A stretch of 64,000 nucleotides of DNA from assembly GCA_946894095.1 (NCBI GenBank), contig OX335650.1, positions 20,186,001-20,250,000 of the forward strand, given 5' to 3'. This document shows, one piece after another, positions 42,103 to 53,600 of this stretch (its first letter is position 1; every line of letters starts with the position of its first letter). Under the pieces are notes generated by a model, which had not been told where the DNA came from, ran no database searches, and saw only the letters and a program-made list of their open reading frames with translations. The DNA is from Incurvaria masculella (lineage: Eukaryota; Arthropoda; Insecta; Lepidoptera; Incurvariidae). The translations under genes were made by a program, and so were the position numbers.

Positions 42103-42418
42103 ATCATTTAGAAACCGATATTCCAATTAAATTGATATTTAAAATCTAATATCAGGTAACAAATATCTGTGTCTACACGCCTTTGTTTTTTTTTAAATTC
42201 AAACCGAATCAAATGAAAGCAAAAGAACATCTTCATACGAATTTTGTTTTCTCTGTGGTTTGACCGAGAATACATTTACCGAAAAAACAAAGACATGCAG
42301 ACACAGATATTTATAGCTTAATATTAGATACCAAATATCAAGTAAGTTGGAACAGTAGTTTGCAAATTATTCGTAAACTACGTTTGTATGGGAGGCGAAA
42401 TTTTCTGATGCTTACGGG
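42103..42418. mobile_element. Fold-back MITE family C (copy 1)
   Basis: Shares ATCAGGTAACAAATATCTGT, CTTCATACGAATTTTGTTTT and ATTAGATACCAAATATCAAG with 46281-46600, and ends ACTACGTTTGTATGGGAGGC. The outermost left arm is missing here. Confidence 0.9.
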
Positions 42419-42837
42419 CTGACCGTAACTCCATTTGGAAAAGAGCGTCTGAGTAGACAACCCTTCTTCCTTTAAAACTGTGTCATCGCTACCCCACCCC
42501 TTGCTGAAAACATGACAAGTTAATTACATCACCAAATTATGGTTCCGTTACAACAGACAAAGCATGTAGACGAGTTCGTTAGCGTCGTGACTGCAGCTTC
42601 TTGTGTAAGATTGATAACTTTGTATTCACGCCGAGTAATTAAATTAAATGGTGTAGATATGTTGCAGTAATTAAAGACAAATGTAGCCTTCCATTTTCTT
42701 TGAAATATCACTTCGAAAAGGTTCAGTTTATCAGCCAGAAGATATATCTGTTATCCTTATTTTTCAGTGGGCCAATGTTTCCGTGCCAAGCCTATCTGAA
42801 ATAATCAGCTTAACTTTATATCAGATATTCATGATTG

Positions 42838-42867
42838 TTTGGTTAGGTTAGGTTAGGTTAGGTTAGC
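42838..42867 (+). repeat. Short (TTAGG)n tract, five units
   Basis: GGTTAGGTTAGGTTAGGTTA and following; a second interstitial telomere-type tract 2.4 kb from the first. Confidence 0.9.
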
Positions 42868-43244
42868 ACTTGGAAATAATAGTGCAATCGTTTGCCAAAG
42901 GTGCCTAAAAGTTGTAATCAAAACGATGGATGTTATGTACATATAATGTAGAACTAAAATAATTAAAACTACTACAAGAAATATACGTTTTTTTTAATTG
43001 TATATGTTCTTTAGTTTAAACCGTTTCTATGCATAAATGTTTTTAAACTTACGGTTTACCAAAAATAACGGTATCTAAAAATAATATTTCACTTGTATGT
43101 ATAAACATGCATGCAGAATGGTAGGCAGAGATGTCAATGATGATACTAATCCTAAGACATTGTAATATACGTATGAAAATGAATCACTATGTAGATGTCA
43201 AGTTTAAGCGTACAATCAAAATGTATATACCAATACATCCAAGT

Positions 43245-43585
43245 TGTGTCACCCGCGCTAGCCCAGCAGCCGTTCGATATTCGAGGCTAAGCCACTCTGG
43301 GCGCGGTCATCGTTTTTATCATTTTCGACAGTTGATCGGATTTCAACTAAAACTGTAGGTCGCCTTCTTAGCTTACTAGGTGATAGGGTTAATCCCGCCC
43401 ATCACATTGAATGAAAGATGATCGAAAACGCAATGAAATTTGTTCATGTTTTCCTGCAAGCTCAATGTAGCAGTGGAATAAAGGGTACTGGCATGGCGCC
43501 TATTTGTCATGTGTTGTATTTGACTAATATCATGACAGTACGTTTGGTATTAGCCAACCATGTCTAGTTATGTAAAAACAGTGAG
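43245..43585 (+). mobile_element. 5S-headed SINE, diverged
   Basis: Head ATTCGAGGCTAAGCCACTCT followed by GGGCGCGGTCATCG lines up with CGAAGTTAAGCAACGCTGGG...GGTCTGGTC in the 58.8 kb copy. The shared body follows (GATAGGGTTAATCCCGCCC, GCACTGGAATAAAGG-like tail). Confidence 0.6.
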
Positions 43586-43789
43586 GATTTCTTTCTTAGA
43601 ATAAAATAAAATTTTACAAAATAACTAAGTAATCCTTTTAGAACACACGTAAGGGATTATTCGAGCAACAACAGCGCTTATATACGAGTATATATCGTTG
43701 CGCTAAACAATATTGTTTCGTAGATAAATATAGCTTAAACTTACGAAAAGTGCACGCATAAATTAAGAGCTAATGACATTAATAGACTA

Positions 43790-43955
43790 AGCCCCGGTAG
43801 CACGAAGAGACGGCGGAGTTCATCAATGTTCAAACACGTCACTTTTAGTGAACCGCATTGAGTTCCTTCCATACTGTCCACGTGAAGTGACCTGTTTAAT
43901 CATACTTTGACGTTGATTTTGATATTTCGTCCTTTCGTGCACTCAGCCCAAATCC
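43790..43955 (-). mobile_element. Short fold-back repeat, copy B
   Basis: Reverse complement of 4890-5040. GGTAGCACGAAGAGACG and TCGTCCTTTCGTGCACTC are weak terminal inverted repeats. Confidence 0.65.
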
Positions 43956-44119
43956 TAGAAGATTTCAAAAAAGTTATCAACTTTTGCACAGCACAAGTAA
44001 TTTTTAAAAGAAGACATTTCCAATCAATACATTCAACTTCTGGCTCTATGCTGCGCTCTATTATGTAGCTAGTCTATGAAAGGGGCGAGTTATTGCATGC
44101 ATCACCTTGGTGCCTTGGC

Positions 44120-44330
44120 TTACAAAGTCTGGCAAGCGCGCGTGTTCGGTGGCATTATCGTAAACTTAAGCGGAATGTCACGTGTCACGTGAAAGGGCGG
44201 GACCCTCTCTGCGCGCCGCCCGCCCTCACGCATGTCCTTTATCTGCGCCGGCGACGACAGCGATAAATAACCGAAGCTGAAGGCACGGGCCAGCGAGCAT
44301 GGAAGAACGGGAGTAGAAACCGTAATATGA
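44120..44330. promoter_or_regulatory. GC-rich, promoter-like patch
   Basis: Much richer in G+C and CpG than its surroundings: CTGCGCGCCGCCCGCCCTC and GCGCCGGCGACGACAGCG. It contains two E-box-like CACGTG motifs in GTCACGTGTCACGTGAAAG. No repeat match in the window. Function unknown. Confidence 0.3.
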
Positions 44331-44724
44331 ATTCTGTAATAGGCCAGTCTTTCCCAATACGTTTTCATTTTTTTATAATTTAAATTTATTTTTCGATGAT
44401 GAAAACCAAATAAAATATTGTAGAAGTTAACTAAACTTAAGATGTTTTAAGTTGTTTGGTCTAGACAGTTTTTTTCCTTTTCTAATTTTGTTATTTTCGA
44501 TTCCACTTCTTTTCATTTTCTAACAAAAAGATGAAAACCGCATCTAAGTTGGGTAATTGGTTCTCAAGTTATAAGTATTTTAATCCCACTGGTTACCCCT
44601 CTGGTAAATTAGCGTGATGTTAAATAGCCTTAAAGTTGCGAGAAACATCAAGCCATAAGTAGGTATACTTTGCATTGAAATCTGATAACTGGTTCTCATG
44701 TTTTGAGCATTTCATTAGGTGTAG

Positions 44725-44895
44725 TGTAGTGGAAGGGGACCTACAGTTTTACATGGATTCCGAACCATGGAGCAGCTCGCATTTGTGACGAAATGCACTT
44801 ATCAAACCCGGAAAGAGAAAGACAGTGGTGCATGTCGGAATCGAACCCAGACCTCTGGTACGCTAGGCCAGTTCCCGCGCCATTAGCCTACGAGC
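44725..44895 (-). mobile_element. tRNA-headed SINE, head portion
   Basis: Minus strand GCGCGGGAACTGGCCTAGCG, CTGGGTTCGATTCCGAC (B box), ACCACTGTCTTTCTCTTTCC and TTCCATGGTTCGGAATCC. The body is cut off at about 44725. Confidence 0.85.
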
Positions 44896-44999
44896 CGCTG
44901 ATAAAATAATGTAAGTTTTTAAATATATGGATGGATAAATCAATAAAGTTTCTTACAACAAACCACTAAACCCTTTTACGAACCCTTCAGATAGGCTTC

Positions 45000-45170
45000 G
45001 ATCTTTATCCGTTTACGGCGGCCGCTCATTCACGCCGCGAGAGAAGATCATTCACGTCACCAGTTAAAACTCGAAGGAATTACGAGGCTCTCACAGGGGC
45101 AGATAAGTTTCAGACGAGAGGCGGAGGGTACTACGCTCGGGAGATCATGCCACGCTTTTCTGCTTCAGGC
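45000..45170 (+). CDS. Candidate 5' exon with short coding start
   Basis: A GC-rich stretch (CGGCGGCCGCTCATTCACGC) leads to GATCATGCCACGCTTTTCTG (ATG at 45147), eight codons MPRFSASG, then GTAAGT at 45171. Context and donor suggest a first exon. No further exon was found, so confidence is low. Confidence 0.2.
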
Positions 45171-46110
45171 GTAAGTAAATAAGGAGGTAGTAGGCACCAA
45201 AACTACCACGTTTCCCGGCCTTTCCTACTGATACATTTGTGGCATTATGTAATGCATATAAAAAGGCCTGCTATATGACTATTTGCATGGAATGTTAATT
45301 TCGTTGTTATAATAGTGCACTTTAGGCTTACTGTATAAACAGAGTTAAAACAACCAGCCATTTTTCTATTAAAGCGGGTTGAATCTATAAACCGGTATAG
45401 TTTCTTTGCGGGTTCGTCACTGAATTAATCCAATCCGCGGATCTATGAGTTTGTGGCGTAACTAAGTGTAGTGTAGTAGTACCAAAAGATAGCATAAAGT
45501 AAATAAAAAAAAAATTGAAAAAGTTAACAACTTCGGATCGCTGTTCATGTATTTGTTTTTTTTTTTTAATGCGCAACCTGTTTCCCATGATACAGTCAAT
45601 TTGATTTATACGATGTTGCAATTGAATATTGTGCTGCTATCCATTATAAATGTCAAAATCAATCAATTTAGAATCGAAGTAACTATTATAATTAATAAAA
45701 ATAATTTATTATCAGAGTCCTGATTTCTAAAAATTCTCTGGAATTTTAAAGTTTTTACATTTCTTAAAAACTGAAATATCGAAACATGCACCATTTCTTC
45801 AATATATTCAAACATTGAGCGACCGAGACAAGCGTCATGATCGCGTAAGAGGACTGGACAGGAAAAGTCTCGATCTTATTTAAATTTTCATCAACACTTC
45901 AACGAGAATAAACGTCTTTCCTTCCGTTTAAGGCAAATTGTTTGGATTAAATACATGACAATAACAAATACATTTTAAGTGGCGAATATTTTCTAGAATT
46001 ACATTTTGTTAACTGCTACGTGTTTGGCTTGCTCAGAGTTTAGCAGCAAAATTAACTCATGTCCAAATTCCTTAAAATGTTTGAGTTTCAGCGACATCTA
46101 CATTTTGAAG
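45171..46110. other. No gene recognised
   Basis: AT-rich; short ORFs only. Confidence 0.4.
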
Positions 46111-46111
46111 C

Positions 46112-46182
46112 ATTCAAACAAAGCACCTAAAGCAGTGAGTATGTAATCCAAAGGTCGCAGGTTCGAATCCTGCTTCCAAAGA
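46112..46182 (+). tRNA. tRNA-like sequence, probably a pseudogene
   Basis: GGTCGCAGGTTCGAATCCTGC forms a perfect T arm (GCAGG/CCTGC around TTCGAAT), preceded by TATGTAATCCAAAG, in the place of an anticodon loop like that of tRNA-Thr(UGU). The acceptor and D arms do not pair convincingly, so it is more likely a tRNA pseudogene or SINE head than a working tRNA. Confidence 0.35.
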
Positions 46183-46280
46183 GTGTCACGACCAAAAACT
46201 TTTCAGCTTATTTTCAAAATCTGATTAAAATAAAAACTCAAATTCTTAGATAACGGTAATTTCGTATCCATTAAGAACGG

Positions 46281-46600
46281 CCCGTAAGCTATGCTCCCCA
46301 TACAAACGTAGTTTACTAATCATTTGGAAACCGCTATTCCAATTGAATTGATATTTAATATATAATATCAGGTAACAAATATCTGTGTCTTTGTTGAAAA
46401 ATCCAAATCGAATGAAATTAAAGCAAAAAAAAATCTTCATACGAATTTTGTTTTCTCTGTTTGAAAAAACAAAGGCATGCAGGCACAGATATTTGGAGCC
46501 TCATATTAGATACCAAATATCAAGTATGTTGGAATAGTGGTTTTCAAATTATTAGTAAACTACGTTTGTATGGGAGGCGAAATTTTATGATGCTTACGGG
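46281..46600. mobile_element. Fold-back MITE family C (copy 2, complete)
   Basis: Outer arms CCCGTAAGC...CCCATACAAACGTAGTTTAC and GTAAACTACGTTTGTATGGG...GCTTACGGG; inner arms AAACCGCTATTCCAA and TTGGAATAGTGGTTT. Confidence 0.95.
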
Positions 46601-46796
46601 CAGACCTTAAATACACAAAATTATCTTCAAAATCTATTATACCAAATGAGGTTATTGGTCCTACATTAGGACATCGTTGAATACACCTAGAATAATTGCA
46701 ATATTTTTTTTCATTAAACAAACGTGCATTTGTAAAGATTGATTTTGAAGGCAGGAAACATATAATATCACAAAGTTAGTAATAATTATCAAATTG

Positions 46797-47025
46797 TACA
46801 TTTACTAGGTGGTAGGGTAAATCCCGCCCGGGTTGGTACCATCGCATTGGATGAACGATGGTCGAAGCGGCAATGAAAATTGTCCGTGTTTTCCGTCCAG
46901 TTCAATGTAGCCGTGCAATATAAGGAAGGTCCTGGCATGGCACCTAGTTCCCATGTGGTGTGTTGGGCTAATACCATGACAGAAAGTGTGGTATTAGCCA
47001 TCCATGCCCAGTCACATAAACAAAC
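46797..47025 (+). mobile_element. SINE body and tail, headless
   Basis: ACTAGGTGGTAGGGTAAATC, CCCGGGTTGGTACCATCGC, GTCCGTGTTTTCCGTCCAG, GTATTAGCCATCCATGCCCA and an A-rich end. 5' truncated. Confidence 0.9.
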
Positions 47026-47400
47026 AAAAAAAACATACGAATGAAAACATTTCTAATGCTTTTTATGTTATTATTTAAATACGCCAGCACAATCCCCTTA
47101 AGGAACTCTTCATAGTTTTGGCGTCCTCCTTCCAAAAACGTTCCTAAGAGTAACTGCGCTCATCAATCTAAATGGATGTTTCAGCTACAGCTCACTCAGC
47201 GTGAATGATAAATAGTACTTTACTTTTCATGTACCTATTTCATTTAATTTATTTATTCAACTTCTGGTAGTCAAATTACACTGTCATTTTACAATTTTAT
47301 TATTCCGCGGATTCGATCAACTCAGTGAAGAAGAACCCGCAAATAAACTTCTCTAGTCTAGAAGTTATGATTGTTTTATGTTTTTTTAGTTATAGTCTTT
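47026..47400. other. No gene recognised
   Basis: No ORF or repeat match of note. Confidence 0.4.
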
Positions 47401-47660
47401 TTAGGGTTCCGTACGCAAAGGGTGCCTCCGCTGTCCGTCCGTCCGTCCGTCCGTCTGTAACAGGGCTGTATCTCATGAACCGCAATAGTTAGGTAGCTGA
47501 AATGTTCACAGAGTATGTATTTATTTTGCCGCTATAACCACAAATAGGTAAAATATTATAAATTAAAGAGGGGCCCCATACAAAAAAGGTGTTTTTTTGT
47601 GTTTAATCTTGTACGATGGTACGGAACCCTTAGTGTGCGAGTCCGACTCGCACTTGGTTT
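47401..47660 (+). mobile_element. GTTCCGT/(GTCC)n element, copy 5
   Basis: TTAGGGTTCCGTACGCAAAG is followed directly by GGTGCCTCCGCTGTCCGTCC, so the AAACGGAACCCTATTACT block is deleted. The rest is intact to CCGACTCGCACTTGG. Confidence 0.9.
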
Positions 47661-48010
47661 TGCCTACGCACCGAACGTGAAATTAAGACTCATAATTTCA
47701 ACGAAAAAAGCCGTAAGAACTCGTTCATCAATTGGGGTGCGAAGCTTATACCTCAGAGGGATACCCCATACCGTAGACTCATCCTGCAGTCCCTCCGCAC
47801 ATATCCAATGCATCCTACTGTGTTTATAATTGCTTATTCTTTGTATTAATGTTTTTTATTTATTGATTTAAGGAAAATACAAAGAAATAAATATACCAAT
47901 ACATACAATGCAAACGATACTTACAGAAATTTAATTTGTTTCCACTACGCTTTCCACCGAAACATATAGATCTGATTGTTGCCGTTACTATTGTTCTTTG
48001 TTATTTGCCT
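47661..48010. other. No gene recognised
   Basis: Short ORF only; nothing matched. Confidence 0.4.
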
Positions 48011-48245
48011 TAGGGCCGATTTTTCAATCCTCAGATAGTACTTATCAGACTGATAGTACAAATTCACGTCTGTCAAAAGACGGATAGTCATTGCCGGAGA
48101 ATTATACCTTCTATCACAATTATCTGACTATAATTTTACTAATAAACATATGGACTTACTATACCGGATGGATAAGCAGAAGCGTAAATAAATCCGTCGA
48201 ATAGTTATCTGGCTGTTTATCTGACTATGGAATAATCAGCCCTAA
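48011..48245. mobile_element. Fold-back MITE family B (copy 2)
   Basis: Ends TAGGGCCGATTTTTCAATCC and GACTATGGAATAATCAGCCCTAA; the interior GACGGATAGTCATTGCC and TGGACTTACTATACCGGATG match 9198-9410. Confidence 0.9.
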
Positions 48246-48654
48246 ATCTCTTCCAAGAAATTATTTGGCCATATCATTTAGATCTTCTAATGATTGTTAC
48301 TCATTTATTCGCATTTACAGCTTTTAGTGAGTAGTTAGGCTAAATATGAGAGAAGTCTGGCAAAAACGGACCATTTCACGTCGGATTTAAGAATGTACGG
48401 AGCTGCACATGAAGTCATCGCATTAGTTTCTTATGCGTTTTTGCATAGATATTAATATTTTATCTAGGTTACTTGGGTTACTATACAGAAATATGTTTCT
48501 GAATCTTCTTAAATTCTTGGACTCACATTATTTGAAAGCGATAAAAATAAACTTTGTCATTTCAGCGGCCACAAGTCCAAATGACGCTGTCCAATTTCAC
48601 AGTTTTCTTGATAATTACCACACTGAGATAACTAACATGCATGGAACGACATTA

Positions 48655-48912
48655 GGTCAGCTCGTGGCTCAGTGGTGCGTGCCTCCAGGTGGTATGGTTA
48701 AGTTCGACCAGATTGGTACCATCGCATTGGAACACAAAACGGGCGAAGCTTCAATGAAAAATATTCCGTATTTTTCATCCAGTTCAATTTAGGCGGCTCA
48801 TAAAGGGAACGTTCTGGCATCTATGTAACTCCTTCAGGAATGCAGTGTGTAAAGATTATATCATGACGATGGTTGTTGGATTAGTCGCGCATGTCAAGTT
48901 GCATAATAAAGT
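48655..48912 (+). mobile_element. SINE body, diverged head
   Basis: TCAGCTCGTGGCTCAGTGGT, GTGGTATGGTTAAGTTCGAC, GATTGGTACCATCGCATTGG and ACTCCTTCAGGAATGCAG. The ORF across it is a by-product. Confidence 0.75.
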
Positions 48913-49189
48913 TCAGACCGGGTTTCTTTAGAAGTTAAATTATATTTGCGTTTAGCGAAAACCTTTCTTCTCTCTATATTCTTTCCCAATATCATAATAT
49001 TGAGTAAAAGTTTTCAATAAGCGCCTGAAACGTCTCAAAGCGTCTGCTGAAAGCAGTCTCCATTCTTTTCCCTTTTTCTGAAAGCTGTCTATTGAAAGAG
49101 CACTTATCTTCGCGAGAAAGCGCATTTCCATTATTTAATATCAGTCTCAGAGTGAATGAATGAATGAATGCAGCTGCTGCCCATGATAT

Positions 49190-49410
49190 TGATTGATTGA
49201 AAATTCTTTAATACGCCACAAAAAACAATTTACAAAAGAAAGTGAAACATAAGTGGGGCGCAAAGGCGGGCTTATCCCTCGAAGAGATTTCTTCCAGCCG
49301 ACCTTTGGGTGTTTGAGAAGTTCAATAGGGATATATTCGTAGGTAGTGGCGGTAGGTTTGGTTTGTGAGTTTGAGTATACTATGCAAAATATTTTACGAG
49401 TTTGAAACAA
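49190..49410 (-). mobile_element. LINE 3'-end fragment
   Basis: GCAAAGGCGGGCTTATCCCT and TTCTTCCAGCCGACCTTTGG match 14077-14340. Confidence 0.65.
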
Positions 49411-49499
49411 TCATGTAAGGCACGTATGTAAGTGCTTCTCGGGTCGTATATCTTCAAAACGAGGATGTGCAAAAATGTCTAAGACCCGACCACGATAAG

Positions 49500-49789
49500 A
49501 GAATTTCGTACAAGATTTAACATAAAAAATCACGTTTTTTGTATGGGGCCCCCATTGAATCTTTATTATTTTTTAGTTTCGCCTATTTTTTGTTATAGCA
49601 GCAAAATAAATACAGACTCTGTGAAAATTTCAGCTGCCTACCTATTACGGTTCATGAGATACAGCCCTGTGACAGACGGACGGACGGGGCCGACTGACGG
49701 ACGGACGGACGGACGGACGGGCGTACGGACGGACAGCGGAGGCTTAGTAATAGGGTTCCGTTTTCACCCTTTGGGTACGGAACCCTAAT
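49500..49789 (-). mobile_element. GTTCCGT/(GTCC)n element, copy 6
   Basis: Reverse orientation: TTGTATGGGGCCCCCATTG, TTATAGCAGCAAAATAAATA, (GGAC)n and CACCCTTTGGGTACGGAACC. The GAGTCGGACTCGCAC end is not legible. Confidence 0.88.
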
Positions 49790-49856
49790 TAGACTAGGAG
49801 GTCGAGACAAAAATGGGAACGATAACGTAAATGACTGAAACTATGTTGACAGGATA

Positions 49857-50216
49857 AAGACCAACCCTCCGAAGCTAAATATGTCGATCTGCCTGCGCCA
49901 AGTATTTGCGTTGTAGCTATCGTGACAAAAAAAATTGTTATGGGAAATTGCTGCAAAAAAAGCATGAAAGTATCAGTATATTCGTAGTTAGTGATACCAA
50001 CATTGATTAAATCTTTGGTTGTATTTCGGATTAATATATTTACGTTACAGATATATCATTAGCTATATTTAAGTATTTAATGAAACAGCCGACTGGTTAT
50101 TGTTGTATAATTAACATATATCAATATTTCCAGTCAATCAGTCTATTAATCGGCAGATGCATACCCACATCTATTTTGGCAGACCGACATATTTAGCATC
50201 AGAGGGTTGGTCTCTT
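49857..50216. mobile_element. Fold-back MITE (about 360 bp)
   Basis: Left end AGACCAACCCTCCGAAGCTA...AATATGTCGATCTGCC and right end GGCAGACCGACATATTTAGC...GAGGGTTGGTCTC form inverted repeats of about 37 bp. Confidence 0.92.
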
Positions 50217-51108
50217 ACTTGTGAACCCACCTTATCGTAACCAAAAATCTCAAAAAGCTCCAATTGTCAATACGTTAAATGGCAGTCATAGTTCACCCAA
50301 ATGGTCACAACTTGCCACTCGTCAGTAAATTTGTTAATATAATTTGAATGTTGCATGCATTGTCGGTAGAGTTACTTTTTATTAACATATTTGGTAATGA
50401 TTGGTGTGTAGTCAGCCGATTTAGAATTTTCCTGAATTCTATGAGGAACGATGTAATTGAAATTCTAATACCTGGTAATCGAGTAACCTAACGGAATTTT
50501 CAAGTTTCCTGAAACATATCTAAATATGAATAGTATTAATAGTAATAAAGTTTCTATCCCTTCTCGGGATTTATTTTATGTATTATATTTTTTTAAAACA
50601 AATTAAGCTTATATTAAATCTACACAAAGTAGTGTCCGAATAATTGCCTCGATCCACCAGGAAAAAATGTAATAAAAAAAAACTCTCATTTCTTCAACTG
50701 AGGCTTCACTCCATTTAAATTGTGAGAATACATAATAAAGGCTTTCAAGGCGATAATGGAAAAGTTGAACGCGATCGCGACCCATCAAGTGATTTTCCGT
50801 ATAAGAAATATTTAAAGAATGATTGAGCGAAGAAAAAACGACTGCAGGGATGACGTGACTCTTTTTGTGCTTATTTGAATAGTCATTTACAAACGACAGC
50901 TTTCGTAGCCACCATATTTACTGATACTATATTGGCAATTGTAGATTAAAATATGTTTTTAATAATGTATGGTTTGTTAATCATTGAGCGGAAAGCTCCC
51001 GCTGTAACTATTATTACAATATTTCATATATTGTAATAATAGTGTACATAATTCAGGTTATCACGATGTCCAAATCCAAATATAAGTATTTTTATGGAAC
51101 CGGACATG
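50217..51108. other. No gene recognised
   Basis: AT-rich. ATATTTCATATATTGTAATAAT near 51017 forms a small inverted repeat (ATTATTACAATAT / ATATTGTAATAAT). Nothing coding. Confidence 0.45.
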
Positions 51109-51109
51109 G

Positions 51110-51245
51110 ACAGGAATCAGGAATCCTGAGTCTATAAAACCGCTTTTATAGCGATTTTCAAAGCGAGTTTTTCTGCGGAAAACCCTAATTAATTAAAAAA
51201 ACTATGCTCCGGAATATTTTCGTCAAGAAAATCGCTTTGGAACAT
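51110..51245. mobile_element. Fold-back MITE family A (copy 3, partial)
   Basis: CAGGAATCAGGAATCCTGAG, ACCGCTTTTATAGCGATTTT and CTCCGGAATATTTTCGTCAA are as in the 8.8 and 21.9 kb copies. The right outer arm is missing. Confidence 0.8.
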
Positions 51246-51269
51246 TTAAATAACCTTGCTTTGTTAGTT

Positions 51270-51330
51270 TACATACATACATACTTTCACGCCGCCGCCG
51301 GAGAGGTAGGCAGAGATGATAGAGCGCCAT
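51270..51330. repeat. Common lepidopteran repeat fragment
   Basis: TACATACATACTTTCACGCC and GAGAGGTAGGCAGAGATGAT, a string often interspersed in moth genomes. Confidence 0.45.
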
Positions 51331-51617
51331 ACGGTAAGAGCAGAGCACGCCTCTTTCGCGTCATCTACTCCTCCAAACAAAATGGTATCGGCCTATGTTA
51401 CTTTAGCCCGATACAATACGTTAGTTTGGAGGCTGGAGTGTTGAAACATGTTAAGACCAGGATAATGTTTACGGCTAAACGAAGCTTTATGAGTCCCAAT
51501 AGTACACCTAAGCAAATTATTGAGTTTAGTGCCTCGCCTTTCGTAAGAATATGTCTTTGTAAAGATCTGAACAGATAGATAGACGTGTTTGTGTAGGCGT
51601 TAGCGAATTCAGTTTTG

Positions 51618-51960
51618 TTTCCACAACCTCGGCGGCGCGAGGCCTAGTGTTTCGATGTTCAGGTTAAGTAACATTAGGTACAGTCGCCCGTGGTTCGAAT
51701 TCCATCGAAAACTGTAGGTTTCCTACCTCACTTAATATATTGTAGGGGTTATCCCAACTAGGTTAGTAGCATTCGATGTAAAAGTTGAGGAAGCCACAGT
51801 AAAAACACTAAAAACTGTCCGTAATATCCATTCAGTTTAATGTAGTCGCGCAATAAGGGTCCTGGTATGTGACCTAGTTCCAATGCGGTATGTTGGACTA
51901 TATGATTAAATTAGATGCCATGCCAGCCTTCGGAAATGCGTTGCGATGTAAAACAACCAC
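51618..51960 (+). mobile_element. 5S-headed SINE, diverged
   Basis: CCTCGGCGGCGCGAGGCCTAG and AGGTTAAGTAACATTAGGTA correspond to GCCTCGGTGGCCCAGTGGCG and AAGTTAAGCAACGCTGGGTC of the 58.8 kb copy. The standard body and tail follow (TCCATTCAGTTTAATGTAGT). Confidence 0.65.
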
Positions 51961-52092
51961 CACACCGATGTGATCTTAGGGTCCAAATTAGATGAATTAA
52001 AAAAAACACAAATATCCAGGAATCATTATAGCTCAGTAATGTTACTTTCCGTTTTGTAGAGCGATTAATTGAAAGGTCATTCTAAATGTCTT

Positions 52093-52606
52093 TAAGGTGG
52101 CCCATCCCGCTCATCTCCCCATACAAAAGGTAAAACATGATCACGCCCATATTTCTTGTCAGAGATCCAAAATTTTGCTCAAAATAGCTTTATTTCATCT
52201 AACTAGATGTCTGATGACCATTGGCATTGTAAAATTGGGTTTGGTTTCTAAGTTATAAGGTCCGAAAGTTCGAATTTTTCGCGCGTTTTATACAATAACT
52301 TTGGAGGCGGATTAAGCTATGATAAAGTAAGAACATCCTAAAAAGATTAGTCATCAGACATAGCTTATTTAATCAAGATTTATAATCTTTTTGGTTTTTG
52401 TTAGATTTTAATTAAAATTTTCGTAAATCTTACCAAATCATACACTATGCACATTGTCTTTTTTGTGGCCATTTAGCATCTTCCTCATCATGGAGCCTGT
52501 CTTATTCTTTGAAACATAGAAGGTCCCAGAGCGCGACAGCACGGTTTTGTACCGTGCCCGCGAATGAGTTAGTCCCGCCGGGTTGGGCCACGGGTTGGGC
52601 CACCTT
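52093..52606. mobile_element. AAGGTGGCCCA TIR element, full length
   Basis: Ends AAGGTGGCCCA and TGGGCCACCTT are perfect 11-bp inverted repeats about 514 bp apart. The left half matches 4313-4585 and the right half 8411-8653. No ORF, so it is non-autonomous. Confidence 0.92.
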
Positions 52607-53090
52607 AAGAAGGCCAATCTTATCGCCTATCATGTGTCAAGGTCCCTAACAAGAGCGTCTTCTATCGATTCGTAATAAAGGCCAGGGCGCCGGGCCCGCT
52701 GTCTTCAAATCATTTTCCGCTCCTTTGGACTTCGATTGGATCCTGTCTGGAAAGAACCATCCGTTGGTACGGAGCTTGAAGTGGCGGGTGAAGGACAGTA
52801 GCCTCTAATAACGTCATTGTGAGCTTAGGAAGTAAAGGTCAAATTTTGAAATATTAAATACCGAATATGAAGCGAGGTCATTTAAAATTACCGTTACCGA
52901 TTACTTTAAAGCTATATCTATGTAGGAGCATTGTTATGAGATCTTAAAAATGTGCATCCTGCATGAATTGAATATTATACCAGAACTGATTTGGTCATTT
53001 TCATAACAGGAATTAATAATTCTAAACGTGGAAGTGAAGCTGTTTAACTGAAATGAATTATTGACATATATATTTTTTTATTACCGACTA
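52607..53090. other. No gene; GC-rich unassigned stretch at 52.65-52.80 kb
   Basis: GGCCAGGGCGCCGGGCCCGC and surrounding sequence are GC-rich, with no match in the window. Confidence 0.35.
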
Positions 53091-53094
53091 CAAA

Positions 53095-53445
53095 TACAGC
53101 TCGTGGTCGTAGAGGACTTGACTTTCATGCGAGAAATCTGGGTTTTAATCCTCGGATGAGTGCATTTTGTTACGAATACTAGCTGTTCCATGGTTCGGAG
53201 CCCATGTAAAATTGTAGGTCTCCTTCCCCTACTAGGTGGTAGGGTTAAATCTTCCCGAGCTGGTACCACCGCATTGGATGATTGAAATGGCAATGAAAAA
53301 TTGGCCGTGTTTTCAATCTAGTTCAGTGAAGCCGTACTCATAAAGGAAAGGTCCCGGCATGGCACCTAATTTCTCCGGGAATGTGGTGTATAGGGCTAAT
53401 AAAATAATGGTACTTGTGAGGTAATAGCCATCCATGTAAGGTTCC
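53095..53445 (+). mobile_element. tRNA-headed SINE
   Basis: Head CAGCTCGTGGTCGTAGAGGA and TCTGGGTTTTAATCCTCGG (B-box-like), then GTTCCATGGTTCGGAGCCC, TACTAGGTGGTAGGGTTAAA, GCTGGTACCACCGCATTGG and the usual tail. Confidence 0.85.
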
Positions 53446-53479
53446 ATAAAATAAATGGTATACCGTCGCACTAAAAGAA

Positions 53480-53600
53480 CTATAGTCAAATTGGTAATAA
53501 AAAATCGTCTGTGTTTTCTATCGAGTTAGATGCAGTCTTGCTCATAAAAAGGAAAGGTGTGACACTTAGTTCCTTCAGGAATTTGTTGTGTAACATACAT
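53480..53600 (+). mobile_element. SINE body fragment
   Basis: AATCGTCTGTGTTTTCTATC, TGCTCATAAAAAGGAAAGG and TTAGTTCCTTCAGGAAT. Head and 3' end absent. Confidence 0.7.

Noticed and set aside
46112..46182. Functional tRNA gene
   Set aside because: Only the T arm is convincing; the acceptor and D stems do not pair. Kept as a tRNA-like pseudogene.
48433..48792. 119-codon ORF
   Set aside because: The C-terminal third is SINE body.
51204..51578. 124-codon ORF
   Set aside because: Starts inside a MITE and crosses a common lepidopteran repeat.
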